This document shows positions 1 to 8,862 of a DNA stretch of 64,000 nucleotides, piece after piece. The stretch's first letter is position 1; every line of letters starts with the position of its first letter. A model generated the notes under the pieces. That model was not told where the DNA came from, ran no database searches, and was given only the letters and a program-made list of their open reading frames with translations. This DNA comes from Brevundimonas sp. NIBR11. GTDB lineage: Bacteria > Pseudomonadota > Alphaproteobacteria > Caulobacterales > Caulobacteraceae. The stretch spans positions 2,770,001 through 2,834,000 of the forward strand of contig NZ_CP115465.1 of assembly GCF_027912535.1 (NCBI RefSeq), given 5' to 3'. A program made the translations under genes and the position numbers.

Positions 1-592
1 CGGTCAGGCGCTGGGTCGGGTCGGTGATGCCGCCCGCCTCGAACAGGCCGTCGAAGAGCTTACGGTTGGAGACGCGGACCACGGCCTGGCCCTCGGCCAG
101 ACCGGCGGCCTGAAGGCCCTCGCAGGCCATGGCGATGATCTCGGCGTCGGCCTCGGGGCGGTCGGAGCCGACCGTGTCGGCGTCGCACTGGACGAACTCG
201 CGGAAGCGGCCCGGGCCGGGCTTCTCGTTGCGCCAGACGGGTCCGAAGGCGTAGCGACGATAGGGTTTGGGCAGGGTCTCCCACGACTGGGCCGCGAACC
301 GGGCGAGCGGGGCGGTGTGGTCGTAGCGCAGGGCCATCCACTGGTCGTCATCGTCCTGGAGCGCGAAGACGCCCTCGTTCGGACGATCGGCGTCGGGCAG
401 GAATTTGCCCAGGGCGTCGGCGTATTCGAAGGCGCCGGTCTCCAGGGCCTCGAAGCCCCAGCGTTCGTAGACCTCCGACACGCGGGCGACGATGCGGCGC
501 TCCTGGGCCACCTCGGGTCCGCGTCGGTCGGCGAATCCCCGGGGCGCGCGAGCTTCGGGGCGGACGGGTTCGGGGGAGGCGTCGTCGGTCAT
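1..592 (-). CDS. hisS: Histidyl-tRNA synthetase, N-terminal part (runs off the left edge)
   Basis: This is the N-terminal ~197 residues of a class II aminoacyl-tRNA synthetase that charges tRNA-His in the cytoplasm. The ATG at 592 opens a frame that stays open to position 1. After a short charged leader come the class II motif 1 region (YERWGFEALETGAFEYAD), then the substrate-binding stretch with LRYDHTAPLARF, and motif 2 around RRYAFGPVWRNEKPGPGRFREF. These blocks are typical of HisRS. The C-terminal half, including motif 3 and the anticodon-binding domain, lies outside the window. It reads in the same direction as the DUF418 gene upstream, separated by a repeat-containing spacer. The identity is secure. 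The start is the first ATG, but a nearby downstream start cannot be excluded. Confidence 0.93.
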   Translation of the reverse strand, partial: MTDDASPEPVRPEARAPRGFADRRGPEVAQERRIVARVSEVYERWGFEALETGAFEYADALGKFLPDADRPNEGVFALQDDDDQWMALRYDHTAPLARFAAQSWETLPKPYRRYAFGPVWRNEKPGPGRFREFVQCDADTVGSDRPEADAEIIAMACEGLQAAGLAEGQAVVRVSNRKLFDGLFEAGGITDPTQRLT

Positions 593-600
593 GGCGGGCG

Positions 601-694
601 TCTTAGAGGGCTTAGGGCTTAGGGCATAGGGCTTAGAGCTTAGAGGAAGCCTGCGCGCGCCGCGGCTAAACCCTAAGCCCTGCTCACCAAGCCC
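601..694. repeat. Heptad repeat GGGCTTA with an inverted partner
   Basis: Five consecutive heptads occur at 608-642 (GGGCTTA, GGGCTTA, GGGCATA, GGGCTTA, GAGCTTA). Partial reverse-complement copies follow at 674-680 (TAAGCCC) and around 689-694. The two blocks can pair in a hairpin across a GC-rich spacer. The element fills the gap between hisS and the DUF418 stop codon. No coding function is visible; it resembles a low-complexity intergenic repeat. Confidence 0.7.
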
Positions 695-1944
695 TACTTC
701 CTCAGCGGCACCATCCGGCCGAAGGTCAGGCAACGCCAGACCCACTCGAGCGGGCCCATGGAGAAGACGGACAGCCACAGAGGAGACCAGATCAGCTGCG
801 CGACCCAGATGGCGCCGACGAAGAGCCACAGGCCCGCTTGATCCACCGACCCGAACAGGCGTGGGCCCCAAGGCATGTAGAATATCGACGTCATGATCAG
901 GGTCTGGGTCAGATAGTTGGTGAAGGCCATCCGGCCCACGGGCGCCAGAACCCCTGTGATCGCCCGCAGCCCAAACCGGGTCATCAGGATCAGCATCGCG
1001 GCATAGCCGAGCGTGATCAGGATGGCGAAGGAGGCGGCGACACCGGCAAGCCCCCGGGTCGGATCCGCGCCCGGACCGGCCTGGATGTCGCGCCACTCGA
1101 GCCAGCCCAGAGCGGCCAGGTTCGCCGCGCCGATCGCCAGGGTCAGCAGATAGACCCAGGTCGGCGAGCGGCCGGTCAGGAACCCGGTCTTGTAGAGGCC
1201 CAGACCGACCATCATCAGTCCCACGGTGCCCCAGACCAGAAGGAGGAGACTGGCGCCCTGCAGGACCAGCCAGTTCATCGCATTGGCGGCCAGGGCGCCG
1301 GGCAGGCCGGACCGGTAGGCGTCGATAGCCTTCTGGATGTCCGCGGCCGTGACCTGGGGCTGCCCGGCCTGCATCTGCGCTGCGGCCTCGGGGGGCAGGT
1401 TGGCCATCACGAGACCGAAGGCGGCTTGAGCCAGGCAAAACAGGCCTACGATCAGACCGCCGACCAGAAACAGTCGCCCCGGCCTCCAGGACCGGCACAG
1501 CATCATGAAGACGCCGCTCCAGGCGTAGAGCAGAAGAATATCCCCGAACCAGAAGGCAAGGCCGTGGATGAGGCCGAACACCGCCAACCAGAACAGACGG
1601 CTGCGCAACAGCCTGCCGCGCGCCAGGTCGCTTCGCTCTCCCCCGACGAGGAAGACCGACACGCCGAACAGCATGGAAAAGAGGGTGCGGAACTTGTCCT
1701 GGAAGAAGACCTGAACGACCCAGTGCGCCAGTCTGTTGGCGGGTTCCGCCATCCACGGAAGCTCGAATCCCGCCGACATCTCGAGCTGGATCGGCCAGGC
1801 GAAGGCCATGGCGTTCACCGCGAGGATCCCGAGGATCGCCCAGCCCCGCAGCATGTCGAGCTGGAAAATCCGGTCCCTGGGCGCGGTCGGCGCGAGCCTC
1901 TCGCCGCTGGACGCCGTCTGGGCGTCGATTGAAGGCATGGCCAT
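694..1944 (-). CDS. DUF418 (YeiB-family) integral membrane protein
   Basis: This 416-residue inner-membrane protein of unknown function belongs to the DUF418/YeiB family. After a soluble leader of ~30 residues comes the family hallmark RIFQLDMLRGWAILGILAVN, in which the first helix begins with a D-x-L-R-G motif. About ten hydrophobic segments follow. The C-terminal DUF418 domain contains GRMAFTNYLTQTLI and GPLEWVWRCLTFG near the end, which is the usual family ending. Length agrees with the family (about 380-420). The start at 1944 is the first of two closely spaced ATGs (MAMPS). Neighbours do not suggest a role. Family members have been proposed to act in transport or envelope functions, but this is not established. 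Confidence 0.88.
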   Translation of the reverse strand: MAMPSIDAQTASSGERLAPTAPRDRIFQLDMLRGWAILGILAVNAMAFAWPIQLEMSAGFELPWMAEPANRLAHWVVQVFFQDKFRTLFSMLFGVSVFLVGGERSDLARGRLLRSRLFWLAVFGLIHGLAFWFGDILLLYAWSGVFMMLCRSWRPGRLFLVGGLIVGLFCLAQAAFGLVMANLPPEAAAQMQAGQPQVTAADIQKAIDAYRSGLPGALAANAMNWLVLQGASLLLLVWGTVGLMMVGLGLYKTGFLTGRSPTWVYLLTLAIGAANLAALGWLEWRDIQAGPGADPTRGLAGVAASFAILITLGYAAMLILMTRFGLRAITGVLAPVGRMAFTNYLTQTLIMTSIFYMPWGPRLFGSVDQAGLWLFVGAIWVAQLIWSPLWLSVFSMGPLEWVWRCLTFGRMVPLRK

Positions 1945-2028
1945 GGCGCGTCTCCCCCGAGCAGCGATGCGAGGGACGAAGCTTAGCCGAAAGACGGCCG
2001 GGGTAAACCGTTTGAAGGCCGCAGACGC

Positions 2029-2586
2029 CTAGCGGTTGAGCATGCCCAGCCGGTCCTTCACCTTCTCGGGCGCAGGGATGAAGGCGATGAAGGCGGCGCA
2101 GAGCCCGGCCCACAGGGCGTAGGAGACGCCCACCAGAATGGCGACGGGCAGGCCGGCCACGCCATAGATCAGGAGGGTGGTTTCGGTGGCGCCCACGCCC
2201 TGGCCGAGATCGCCCGACTGGATCCAGCCCCAGACCATCATGACCAGGGCGAGAACGGTCTGGGCCGCCGCGGCCAGGAGGCCTCCATACAGCATGAAGC
2301 GCCAGACGACGCCGAGGCGAGAGGCCGGACGGCCGCGACGGTCCCGCTCGCGCCGGATGGACCACAAGCCGGCGGGCACGGCGATCAGGCCGATGAAGAG
2401 GACGGTCAGCCGCCAGTCGAGCTCGCGACCCGGCAGCCAGTTCTGGGGCGGCCAGACCAGCAGCGTCAGGATCAGGGGCGGCCACAGGATGCCGGCGATC
2501 GCCGCCACCGGGATCGCCGCGCGGGTGCGACGCCAGATGACCGGCTCCTGGCCCGGAAGATCGGCGGGGGTGTCGAAACGGGCCAT
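2029..2586 (-). CDS. Hypothetical four-helix membrane protein
   Basis: A 185-residue protein that I do not recognise by family. It has a short polar N-terminus followed by hydrophobic segments at roughly residues 26-46, 62-80, 95-120 and 136-165, so it is probably a four-helix inner-membrane protein. It ends in a basic tail. Its ATG overlaps the stop codon of the upstream 3-hydroxyacyl-CoA dehydrogenase gene by one base (TGATG arrangement), which indicates translational coupling and a shared transcript. Codon use matches the neighbours. Function is unknown. Confidence 0.75.
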   Translation of the reverse strand: MARFDTPADLPGQEPVIWRRTRAAIPVAAIAGILWPPLILTLLVWPPQNWLPGRELDWRLTVLFIGLIAVPAGLWSIRRERDRRGRPASRLGVVWRFMLYGGLLAAAAQTVLALVMMVWGWIQSGDLGQGVGATETTLLIYGVAGLPVAILVGVSYALWAGLCAAFIAFIPAPEKVKDRLGMLNR

Positions 2587-3467
2587 CAGCGCGTCGGGAC
2601 CGGAACGTCGCCGGAATAGTCGTAGAAGCCCCGGCCGGACTTGCGCCCCAGCCAGCCCGCCTCGACGTACTTCACCAGCAGGGGACAGGGGCGGTATTTC
2701 GAGTCCGCGAGCCCGTCGTAGAGCACGTTCATGATGGCCAGGACGACGTCCAGACCCATGAAGTCCGCCAGTTCGAGCGGACCCATCGGGTGGTTGGCGC
2801 CCAGCTTCAGCGCCTTGTCGATCGAGGCGACGTTCCCGACGCCCTCGTACAGGGTGTAGATCGCCTCGTTGATCATCGGCACCAGGATGCGGTTGACGAT
2901 GAAGGCGGGGAAGTCCTCGGCGTTGGTCGTGGTCTTGCCCAGGCTCTCGGCGAAGGCGACGGCGGTCTCATAGGTCGAGGCCGAGGTGGCGATGCCGCGG
3001 ATGATCTCCACCAGTTTCATCACCGGAGCCGGCTTCATGAAGTGAAGGCCGATGAACCGGTCCGGCCGGTCGGTCGACGAGGCCAGGCGGGTGATCGAGA
3101 TCGAGGAGGTGTTGGACGCCAGAAGGGTGTTCGCGCCCAGATGCGGGACCAGTTCGGCGAAGACGGCCTTTTTGGTGGCTTCGTCCTCGACGGCGGCCTC
3201 GATGACCAGATCGGCCTTGGCCGCTTCGGCCAGGGTCTCCACGCCGGAGATTTGCGCCATCGCCGCGTCGGCCTGGGCCTGGGTGACGGCGCCGCGCTCG
3301 ACCTGACGGGCCATGGAGGCGGCGATGACGCCCAGCGCGATCGGCAGGCGCTCGGAAGCCAGATCGTAGAGCCGCACCGAATAGCCGCCCAGGGCCACGG
3401 CGTGGGCGATGCCGACGCCCATCTGGCCGGCGCCGATGATGGCCACTGATTTGATCGTGGAGGTCAT
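2586..3467 (-). CDS. 3-hydroxybutyryl-CoA (3-hydroxyacyl-CoA) dehydrogenase
   Basis: This is a soluble NAD-dependent dehydrogenase that interconverts 3-hydroxyacyl-CoA and 3-oxoacyl-CoA, in beta-oxidation or butanoate/PHB-related metabolism. The N-terminal Rossmann fold has GAGQMGVGIAHAVALGG at about residues 10-26. The catalytic segment has the SNTSSISITRLA and GLHFMKPAPVMKLVEII blocks, with the conserved His of the His-Glu dyad. The C-terminal dimerisation domain includes LGANHPMGPLELADFMGLD and ends in GRGFYDYSG. The chosen ATG at 3467 places the Rossmann motif correctly; an in-frame ATG 42 bases upstream would add an atypical leader. Length (~293) fits the PaaH/Hbd family. It is coupled to the membrane protein gene downstream. 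Confidence 0.92.
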   Translation of the reverse strand: MTSTIKSVAIIGAGQMGVGIAHAVALGGYSVRLYDLASERLPIALGVIAASMARQVERGAVTQAQADAAMAQISGVETLAEAAKADLVIEAAVEDEATKKAVFAELVPHLGANTLLASNTSSISITRLASSTDRPDRFIGLHFMKPAPVMKLVEIIRGIATSASTYETAVAFAESLGKTTTNAEDFPAFIVNRILVPMINEAIYTLYEGVGNVASIDKALKLGANHPMGPLELADFMGLDVVLAIMNVLYDGLADSKYRPCPLLVKYVEAGWLGRKSGRGFYDYSGDVPVPTR

Positions 3468-3579
3468 GAAGTCGTGGTCGGCAGCGGCGTCTCGCCTGGG
3501 CCCGGGCACCTTAAGAGCGTCTGTTCACGGCGCAAGGCTGGAATGTCGCAGTGCGGCGCCCGGGGCACGCTCGGAGCCT

Positions 3580-3885
3580 TTAGCCGAGCAGGGCGATCAG
3601 CGGCCCGGCGGCGGAGTTGTTGAACAGGATTCGTGCGAAATTCAGCAGCAGTAGGACCACGATCGGCGACACGTCGATGCCGCCCAGCGGGGGAATGATG
3701 CGGCGGAACGGCTCCAGCAGCGGCCGGGTGACGGCGTCGAGGAAGCCGGCCAGCTGGTTCACGAACCGGTTGCGGTGATTGATGACGTCAAAGGCGAACA
3801 GCCAGCTGAGGATGGCGGAGCCGATGATGAACCAGGTCATCAGGCTGATGATGGCATTAACGAGCCAGACGATCGCCACGCCCAT
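3580..3885 (-). CDS. YggT family membrane protein
   Basis: A 101-residue protein with two hydrophobic regions (about 5-30 and 72-90) separated by the family signature of YggT proteins: VTRPLLEPFRRIIPPLGGIDVSPIVVL. One YggT repeat is present, whereas E. coli YggT has two, and this is normal for alphaproteobacteria. Family members are inner-membrane proteins linked to osmotic tolerance or cell-division/photosystem-assembly factors (Ycf19/CCB3), with no defined biochemistry. It lies alone between the dehydrogenase gene and a tRNA gene on the opposite strand. Confidence 0.88.
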   Translation of the reverse strand: MGVAIVWLVNAIISLMTWFIIGSAILSWLFAFDVINHRNRFVNQLAGFLDAVTRPLLEPFRRIIPPLGGIDVSPIVVLLLLNFARILFNNSAAGPLIALLG

Positions 3886-4029
3886 GCGTGAACTCCTTCG
3901 CGAAATGAATGCCGCTTCTAGCGGGCCGGGGGCGGAAGGCCAAGGATTCGCGAGGCGGCACCCGTGCGGCCCGTTGACACCGCCGCTCTCGCCCGCCTAT
4001 GTCCGCGCTCGCCTGTGTGACCCGGAAAC

Positions 4030-4105
<76 letters not shown>

Positions 4106-4128
4106 GGCGTTTGATCTTGACCGTGCAA

Positions 4129-5109
4129 ATGTCTCCGAACAAACCGATGCGTGTCGCGGCCCTGTACCGGTTCGCCCCTGTGGCGGCGCCCGAGGTCCTG
4201 CGGGCGGCGCTGGAGGCGCTATGCGGGGAGGATGTGCGCGGCACGCTTCTGGTGGCGCGCGAGGGGGTGAACGGGACCATCGCCGGTCGCCGCCACGCCA
4301 TCGCGCGCGTCATCGACGGTCTGAGGGCCATCGAAGGCTTCGCCGATACGGAGGTGAAATACGCCGATGCAGACGTCCTGCCCTTTCATCGGCTGAAGGT
4401 GCGGGTGAAGCCGGAGATCGTCACCCTGGGCCTGCCGGATCTGGACCCGGCGGTGAACGCCGGGACCTATGTGAGCCCTGAGGCGTGGAACGCCCTGATC
4501 GCCGACCCGGACGTGGTCGTGATCGATACGCGCAACGACTATGAGGGCGAGGTTGGGGCTTTCAAAGGCGCGGTCCAGCCGAACACGCGGTCGTTCCGGG
4601 ACTTTCCGGCGTGGTTCCGGACCGAGGGTCGGACCCTGCTGGATCGGGCGGCCGAGGCGACAGGCAGGGCGCCCAAGGTCGCCATGTACTGCACCGGCGG
4701 GATCCGCTGCGAGAAGTCGACGGCGTTCCTGAAGTCCGAGGGGGTTCAGGATCTCTTCCACCTGCAGGGCGGGATCCTGAAATATCTGGAGACGGTCCCG
4801 CAGGCCGAGAGCCTGTGGGAGGGCGAATGTTTCGTCTTCGACGAGCGGGTGGCGGTGGGCCATGATCTGTCGGAGGGGACCCACAGCCTGTGCCGGGGGT
4901 GCCGCATGCCGGTCAGCCCGGAAGGACGGGCGTCGGCCCACTATGTCGAGGGGGTCTGCTGCGAGCGGTGCCACGACACGCGGACCGAAGAACAGAAGTC
5001 AGGCGCGCAGGAACGGGACCGGCAGGTGCGGATCGCGGAGCGGAAGGGAATCGCTCATATCGGAGCCAAGCCGGGCGCCAATGACCAAGGCCTGCCGGGG
5101 CTCAAGTAG
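4129..5109 (+). CDS. trhO: tRNA uridine-34 hydroxylase TrhO (rhodanese-like, YceA family)
   Basis: This 326-residue cytoplasmic enzyme hydroxylates U34 of a subset of tRNAs to 5-hydroxyuridine, the first step toward mo5U/cmo5U wobble modification. The N-terminal acylphosphatase-like UPF0176 domain includes [14 protein letters not shown] (about residues 40-53) and the [16 protein letters not shown] block. The rhodanese domain follows, with [18 protein letters not shown] and the active-site loop [10 protein letters not shown], Cys being the catalytic residue. A Cys-rich segment (CRGCRMPVS...CCERCHD) closes the rhodanese region, as in E. coli YceA. The ATG at 4129 is preferred because an upstream extension would read through the tRNA gene; a second ATG lies at 4147. 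Spacing suggests co-transcription with tRNA-Ala(CGC). Confidence 0.93.
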   Translation: MSPNKPMRVAALYRFAPVAAPEVLRAALEALCGEDVRGTLLVAREGVNGTIAGRRHAIARVIDGLRAIEGFADTEVKYADADVLPFHRLKVRVKPEIVTLGLPDLDPAVNAGTYVSPEAWNALIADPDVVVIDTRNDYEGEVGAFKGAVQPNTRSFRDFPAWFRTEGRTLLDRAAEATGRAPKVAMYCTGGIRCEKSTAFLKSEGVQDLFHLQGGILKYLETVPQAESLWEGECFVFDERVAVGHDLSEGTHSLCRGCRMPVSPEGRASAHYVEGVCCERCHDTRTEEQKSGAQERDRQVRIAERKGIAHIGAKPGANDQGLPGLK

Positions 5110-5122
5110 CCAGGCGCCGCGC

Positions 5123-5149
5123 GCCGAGCGATAGCCTCAAACTCAAGAG
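5123..5149. repeat. Dispersed intergenic motif, copy 1
   Basis: GCCGAGCGATAGC followed by CTCAAACTCAAGAG lies between trhO and the HPr gene and overlaps the HPr stop codon. Related sequences occur at 15800-15829, 39459-39490 and 49889-49915. Each has a GCGAGCG(A)TAGC-like core followed by a CAA(A)GAGAG-like tail. Function is unknown. Confidence 0.5.
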
Positions 5150-5430
5150 TCCTCGTCGAACTTCCGCGCGACCAGATCGGTCAGGGCGTCGATGGCGTCC
5201 TGGGCGTCGGAACCCTCGGCGGAGATGTCGATCGAGCAGCCGTTGCCGGCGCCGAGCATCAGAAGGCCCATGATCGAGCGGGCGTCGACGGTGACGCCGT
5301 CGCGGGTGACCTGGATCTCGGCCTCGAAGCTGGAGGCCAGTTTGACGAATTTGGCCGAGGCGCGCGCGTGAAGGCCGCGCGTATTGCAGATGTTCGCGGT
5401 CGCCTGGGCGGTCGGCAGGGTCTCGGCCAC
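5143..5430 (-). CDS. HPr phosphocarrier protein of the nitrogen/regulatory PTS
   Basis: A 95-residue HPr that accepts phosphate from enzyme I and passes it to EIIA in a regulatory phosphorelay, since no sugar permease is seen here. The active-site His is at about residue 21 in NTRGLHARASAKF. The regulatory Ser, the target of HprK, is about residue 52 in ARSIMGLLMLGAGNG. The GTG at 5430 is chosen as start: it lies 2 nt after the EIIA stop, has a GAGAAG Shine-Dalgarno stretch in front, and gives the normal HPr length. A longer reading of the frame would run through the EIIA gene out of phase. Order EIIA-HPr downstream of hprK is the usual alphaproteobacterial arrangement. Confidence 0.93.
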   Translation of the reverse strand: MAETLPTAQATANICNTRGLHARASAKFVKLASSFEAEIQVTRDGVTVDARSIMGLLMLGAGNGCSIDISAEGSDAQDAIDALTDLVARKFDEDS

Positions 5431-5432
5431 GG

Positions 5433-5837
5433 CTACTTCTCGCCCGCCAGGACCCAGGAGGCCACGGAGATGTATTTGCGGCCCGCGTCCTGGGCGTGGG
5501 CCACGCAGGTCTCCAGCGTCTCGCGGCCGCGCACGCTCGCCAGCTTTATCAGCATGGGCAGGTTGAGGCCGGCGATGACCTCGGCATGGGTCTGTTCCAT
5601 GACCGAGATGGCGAGGTTGGAGGGCGTGCCGCCGAACATGTCGGTCAGCAGGATGACGCCGGAGCCGTCGTCCACGGCGGCGGCGGCGTCGACGATGTCG
5701 CGACGGCGACGCTCCATGTCGTCCTCGGGCCCTATGCAGATGGCCGCGACCCCGCGCTGGGGCCCGACCACATGCTCCATGGCGGACAGGAATTCGGACG
5801 CGAGGCCGCCGTGGGTGACGATGACGAGGCCGATCAT
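5433..5837 (-). CDS. PTS EIIA component, mannose type (regulatory PTS)
   Basis: A 134-residue EIIA-Man domain protein. The phosphorylatable His is residue 9 in GLVIVTHGGLASEF. The segment GSGVILLTDMFGGTPSNLAISVM is the highly conserved DMFGGTP block. The protein consists of the IIA domain only, without IIB or permease domains, so it most likely acts in regulation rather than sugar uptake, as in other alphaproteobacteria where EIIA-Man is paired with HPr and HprK. The stop codon lies 2 nt before the HPr start, so the genes are translationally linked. About 109 nt separate it from hprK upstream. Confidence 0.93.
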   Translation of the reverse strand: MIGLVIVTHGGLASEFLSAMEHVVGPQRGVAAICIGPEDDMERRRRDIVDAAAAVDDGSGVILLTDMFGGTPSNLAISVMEQTHAEVIAGLNLPMLIKLASVRGRETLETCVAHAQDAGRKYISVASWVLAGEK

Positions 5838-5946
5838 GCCGGGCCGAACCTGGAACGCGTTTGCAACGCCGGATATCCCCTATGCCGAGGATCGGAGGCC
5901 CCCGCCCCGGTCCAAGCGGGCCTAGATAGGCCAAACCGATCCCGGA

Positions 5947-6369
5947 TTAAAGCCGGTCTATGGCCAGGGTCAGGATCGGACCGGCAGAGGCGGGGCGGAT
6001 GTCCAGTTTGAGACGCGGCAGGCGGACGCCGTCGATGGTCTCGAAGTCCGGTTCGGGCAGGCGATCGGTCGGGGTCTGGACGCAGTCGACGACCAAAGCG
6101 ACCCGCACCGAGGGCCGATATCCGCTGGGGATGATATCGAAGGCGCGCGCCTCTATCCGGCCGGCGATGGTCTCCGGCGTCGCGGCCCAGACGGCGCCGT
6201 TCGAAGCCCAGACGTGGGCGTAGTCGTCGGCGACCAGCCGCCAGCCCGCGTCGATCAGGCGCAGCGCCATATCGCTCTTGCCCGCGCCCGACGGACCGCA
6301 CAGCAGGACGCCGCGCCAGCCGGATCGCCCCCATCGAGCGACGACGGTGCAGTGGCGGGGCTGCGGCAC
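5947..6369 (-). CDS. hprK: HPr kinase/phosphorylase, short alphaproteobacterial form
   Basis: A 140-residue protein corresponding to only the C-terminal catalytic domain of classical HprK (~310 residues). The P-loop GPSGAGKS is at about residues 25-32, followed by the LVADDYAHV segment, where the conserved acidic residues are expected. The second-half signature GIGL...E is only loosely represented (RAFDIIPSGYRPSVRVALVVDC). Such truncated forms are normal in alphaproteobacteria. It presumably phosphorylates the regulatory Ser of the HPr encoded two genes downstream and links the PTS to the ChvG/ChvI system directly upstream. It starts 5 nt after the chvG stop codon, indicating an operon. Confidence 0.92.
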   Translation of the reverse strand: MPQPRHCTVVARWGRSGWRGVLLCGPSGAGKSDMALRLIDAGWRLVADDYAHVWASNGAVWAATPETIAGRIEARAFDIIPSGYRPSVRVALVVDCVQTPTDRLPEPDFETIDGVRLPRLKLDIRPASAGPILTLAIDRL

Positions 6370-6374
6370 GACGC

Positions 6375-8006
6375 CTACGTCCGGCGTCCGACGGCGGGCA
6401 GGGCGACCTCGAACCGGGCGCCCGCGACGGCGCCCGAGGCGGCCAGCCGGTTCGCGGCCGAGACCACGCCGCCGTGGGCCTCCACGATCTGGCGCACGAT
6501 GGACAGGCCCAGACCCGAGTTGGAGCCGAAGGCCGCCCCGCGCGGCCGCGAGGTGTAGAAGCGCTCGAACACCGTCTCCAGGTTCTCGGGCGGGATGCCG
6601 GGCCCGTCGTCCTCGACCACGACGTGGAGCAGGCCCTCCTCATCGCGGTGGACCGAGACGCGGACGCTCGCGCCGGAGGGGCTGAAGGAGCGGGCGTTGT
6701 CGATCAGGTTGCGGAACACCTGACCCAGAGGCCCGTCGCGGCCCATGACCCGGGCCGGTCCATCAAGCGCGATCTCCAGCGTCACCGGCGCCTCGCCGGG
6801 CTTTCCGGTGGTCTCGTAGATGCCGACGATGTCGGTCAGGAGGGCGGCCATGTCGACCGGGCGCGGCCGGTCGCGGGACAGTTCGGCGTCCAGACGCGAG
6901 GCGTTGGAGATGTCGGTGATCAGCCGGTCGAGGCGACGGACGTCCTGTTGCAGGACGGCGGTCAGCCGGTCGCGCTTGTCCTGATCCTTGACCAGATCCA
7001 GGGTCTCCAGGGCCGAGCGGATCGAGGTCAGGGGATTCTTGATCTCGTGAGAGACGTCGGCGGCGAACCGCTCGATGGCGTCCATCCGCGTCGACAGGGT
7101 GTCGGTCATGGACTCCAGCGACCGGGCGAGGTCTCCGATCTCGTCGCGACGATCCTCCAGGTCCGGCAGGGAGATGGCGCGAGCGCGCTGGAGACGGACC
7201 TGATCGGCCGCCGCCGACAGCCGCATCACCGGCCGGGCCACGAAGAGATGCAGCAGAAGGGAGGCCAGCAGATTGACGCCCAGCGCCACCAGGGCGAAGG
7301 GGATCAGGGCCCGGCGCTGGGCGTCCAGGATCTGGTCGACGTCGTTGGCCTCCAGCGTCAGCACGCCGAGCACCTGTTGCACATGGCGGATCGGCAGGGA
7401 GACGGAGACGACCCGTTCGCCGGTTTCCGAACGTCGCACCGTGGTCTGGGGATCGCCTCCCAGGGCGGCCAGGATTTCGTCGCCGAGCGCGATATTGGCC
7501 CGTTCCAGCGTCTCGGCGGTCCTGGCTTCGGACTTGTCGATCGGGGCGGGCGATCCGGCCGGGCGGGCCGGCGGCAGGGGCTGGCCCTCGATGGTGTCGG
7601 ACACGTCGAAACTGTCGACCAGCAGGACGCCGTCGCGGTCGAAGATGCGGGCCCGCTGACCCTCCGGCACGAAGCGGTCGATCAGGACCTTGGCCGACTG
7701 GTCGCGGTTTAGTTCGGGGACCGGCTCGCCGCGCGTGTAGTCCTCGTCCGACAGGACCTTGGCCAGAAGCTCCGCCTGACCCAGCAGGCTCTCCTGACGC
7801 GCCTGGACCAGGCCTGTGCGCCATTCGTTGAGCGCCAGGGCGCCGCCGAGCAGGATCAGCAGGCTGATCAGGTTCAGGACCAGGATCAGTCCACCCAGCC
7901 GGGACCCGCCGAAACGGGTCAGGCGGCGGCCCAATGCCGCTCCTTGGGTCGGCTCCTCGGACGGCTCCGAAGCCTCAGCTCTCGCGGTATCGATAGCCGA
8001 CGCCAT
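6375..8006 (-). CDS. chvG: Sensor histidine kinase ChvG (ExoS-like)
   Basis: A ~543-residue inner-membrane sensor kinase of an envelope/acid-stress two-component system. Two transmembrane segments ([20 protein letters not shown] and about [21 protein letters not shown]) flank a periplasmic sensor region of ~200 residues. A HAMP linker, the HisKA box [22 protein letters not shown] with the phosphorylated His, and a GHKL ATPase domain follow (N box [12 protein letters not shown], then [14 protein letters not shown] and [20 protein letters not shown]). ATG 8006 overlaps the end of chvI by 32 nt; an in-frame TTG ~65 nt downstream is an alternative, and an ATG at 8099 would overlap chvI further. 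Gene order chvI-chvG-hprK is conserved in the class. Confidence 0.92.
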   Translation of the reverse strand: MASAIDTARAEASEPSEEPTQGAALGRRLTRFGGSRLGGLILVLNLISLLILLGGALALNEWRTGLVQARQESLLGQAELLAKVLSDEDYTRGEPVPELNRDQSAKVLIDRFVPEGQRARIFDRDGVLLVDSFDVSDTIEGQPLPPARPAGSPAPIDKSEARTAETLERANIALGDEILAALGGDPQTTVRRSETGERVVSVSLPIRHVQQVLGVLTLEANDVDQILDAQRRALIPFALVALGVNLLASLLLHLFVARPVMRLSAAADQVRLQRARAISLPDLEDRRDEIGDLARSLESMTDTLSTRMDAIERFAADVSHEIKNPLTSIRSALETLDLVKDQDKRDRLTAVLQQDVRRLDRLITDISNASRLDAELSRDRPRPVDMAALLTDIVGIYETTGKPGEAPVTLEIALDGPARVMGRDGPLGQVFRNLIDNARSFSPSGASVRVSVHRDEEGLLHVVVEDDGPGIPPENLETVFERFYTSRPRGAAFGSNSGLGLSIVRQIVEAHGGVVSAANRLAASGAVAGARFEVALPAVGRRT

Positions 8007-8679
8007 ACAGGGTCTCGATCGCGTCGAACTCGGGATCGACGACCCGGAACTTCTTGCGCATCCGCTTGACGTGGCTGTCGATGGTGCGGTCGTCGACATA
8101 GACCTGATCGTCGTAGGCGGCGTCCATCAGGTTGTCGCGGCTCTTGACGAAGCCGGGACGCTGGGCGAGGGCCTGAAGCAGAAGGAACTCCGTGACGGTC
8201 AGCTTGACCGCCTTTCCGTCCCAGGTGCTCTCGTGGCGGGCCGGGTCCATGACCAGCTTGCCGCGGCGGATCGCCTTGCCCGACACCTCGGCCGAGGGCT
8301 CCGGCTCGCCGCCGTCGCCGCCCGAGCGGCGCAGCAGGGCCTTGACCCGCTCGATCAGCAGACGCTGGGAGAAGGGTTTGTGGATGTAGTCGTCGGCGCC
8401 GAGGTTGAAGCCGAGGATTTCGTCGATCTCCTCGTCCTTCGACGTCAGCATGATGACCGGGATCTGCGAGGTCTGGCGCAGGCGACGCAGCACCTCCATC
8501 CCGTCCATCCGGGGCATCTTCACGTCCAGGATGGCCAGATCCGGCGGCGAGGCCTCCAGCGCCTCGAGGCCCGTGGCGCCGTCGTGGTACGCGACCACCT
8601 TGTGGCCGTGGCTTTCCAGAGCCAGCGACACGGAGGCGACGATGTTCTCGTCGTCGTCCACCAGGGTGATATTGGCCAA
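7975..8679 (-). CDS. chvI: Response regulator ChvI (OmpR/PhoB family)
   Basis: A 234-residue transcription factor partnered with ChvG. The receiver domain has the acidic pair in [14 protein letters not shown], the phosphoacceptor Asp in [13 protein letters not shown], the switch Thr region [12 protein letters not shown] and the conserved Lys in YIHKPFSQ. The C-terminal winged helix includes [19 protein letters not shown] and [16 protein letters not shown] choose the TTG at 8679 as start because GAGGAG lies 8 nt upstream and the receiver begins directly after it; an ATG at 8775 would add 32 residues not seen in this family. The gene is divergent from the 570-residue protein gene, so 8680-8862 should contain both promoters. 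Confidence 0.92.
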   Translation of the reverse strand: MANITLVDDDENIVASVSLALESHGHKVVAYHDGATGLEALEASPPDLAILDVKMPRMDGMEVLRRLRQTSQIPVIMLTSKDEEIDEILGFNLGADDYIHKPFSQRLLIERVKALLRRSGGDGGEPEPSAEVSGKAIRRGKLVMDPARHESTWDGKAVKLTVTEFLLLQALAQRPGFVKSRDNLMDAAYDDQVYVDDRTIDSHVKRMRKKFRVVDPEFDAIETLYGVGYRYRES

Positions 8680-8862
8680 ATCCGTCTCCTCGTCTGATCC
8701 CGACAGACGTCGGGAGCGGTTGAACGCGCCGCAAGCGTAACCGTTCGCCCGTGATCGCGGTGACTTTACGGCCACAGTCGGGCGCTGACCAGATTTGGTT
8801 CGCGAAACCGGACCTTAAAGCCTTCGCCCCTAGCCTGCCGCCCAGACCGCAGAAAGCGACCC

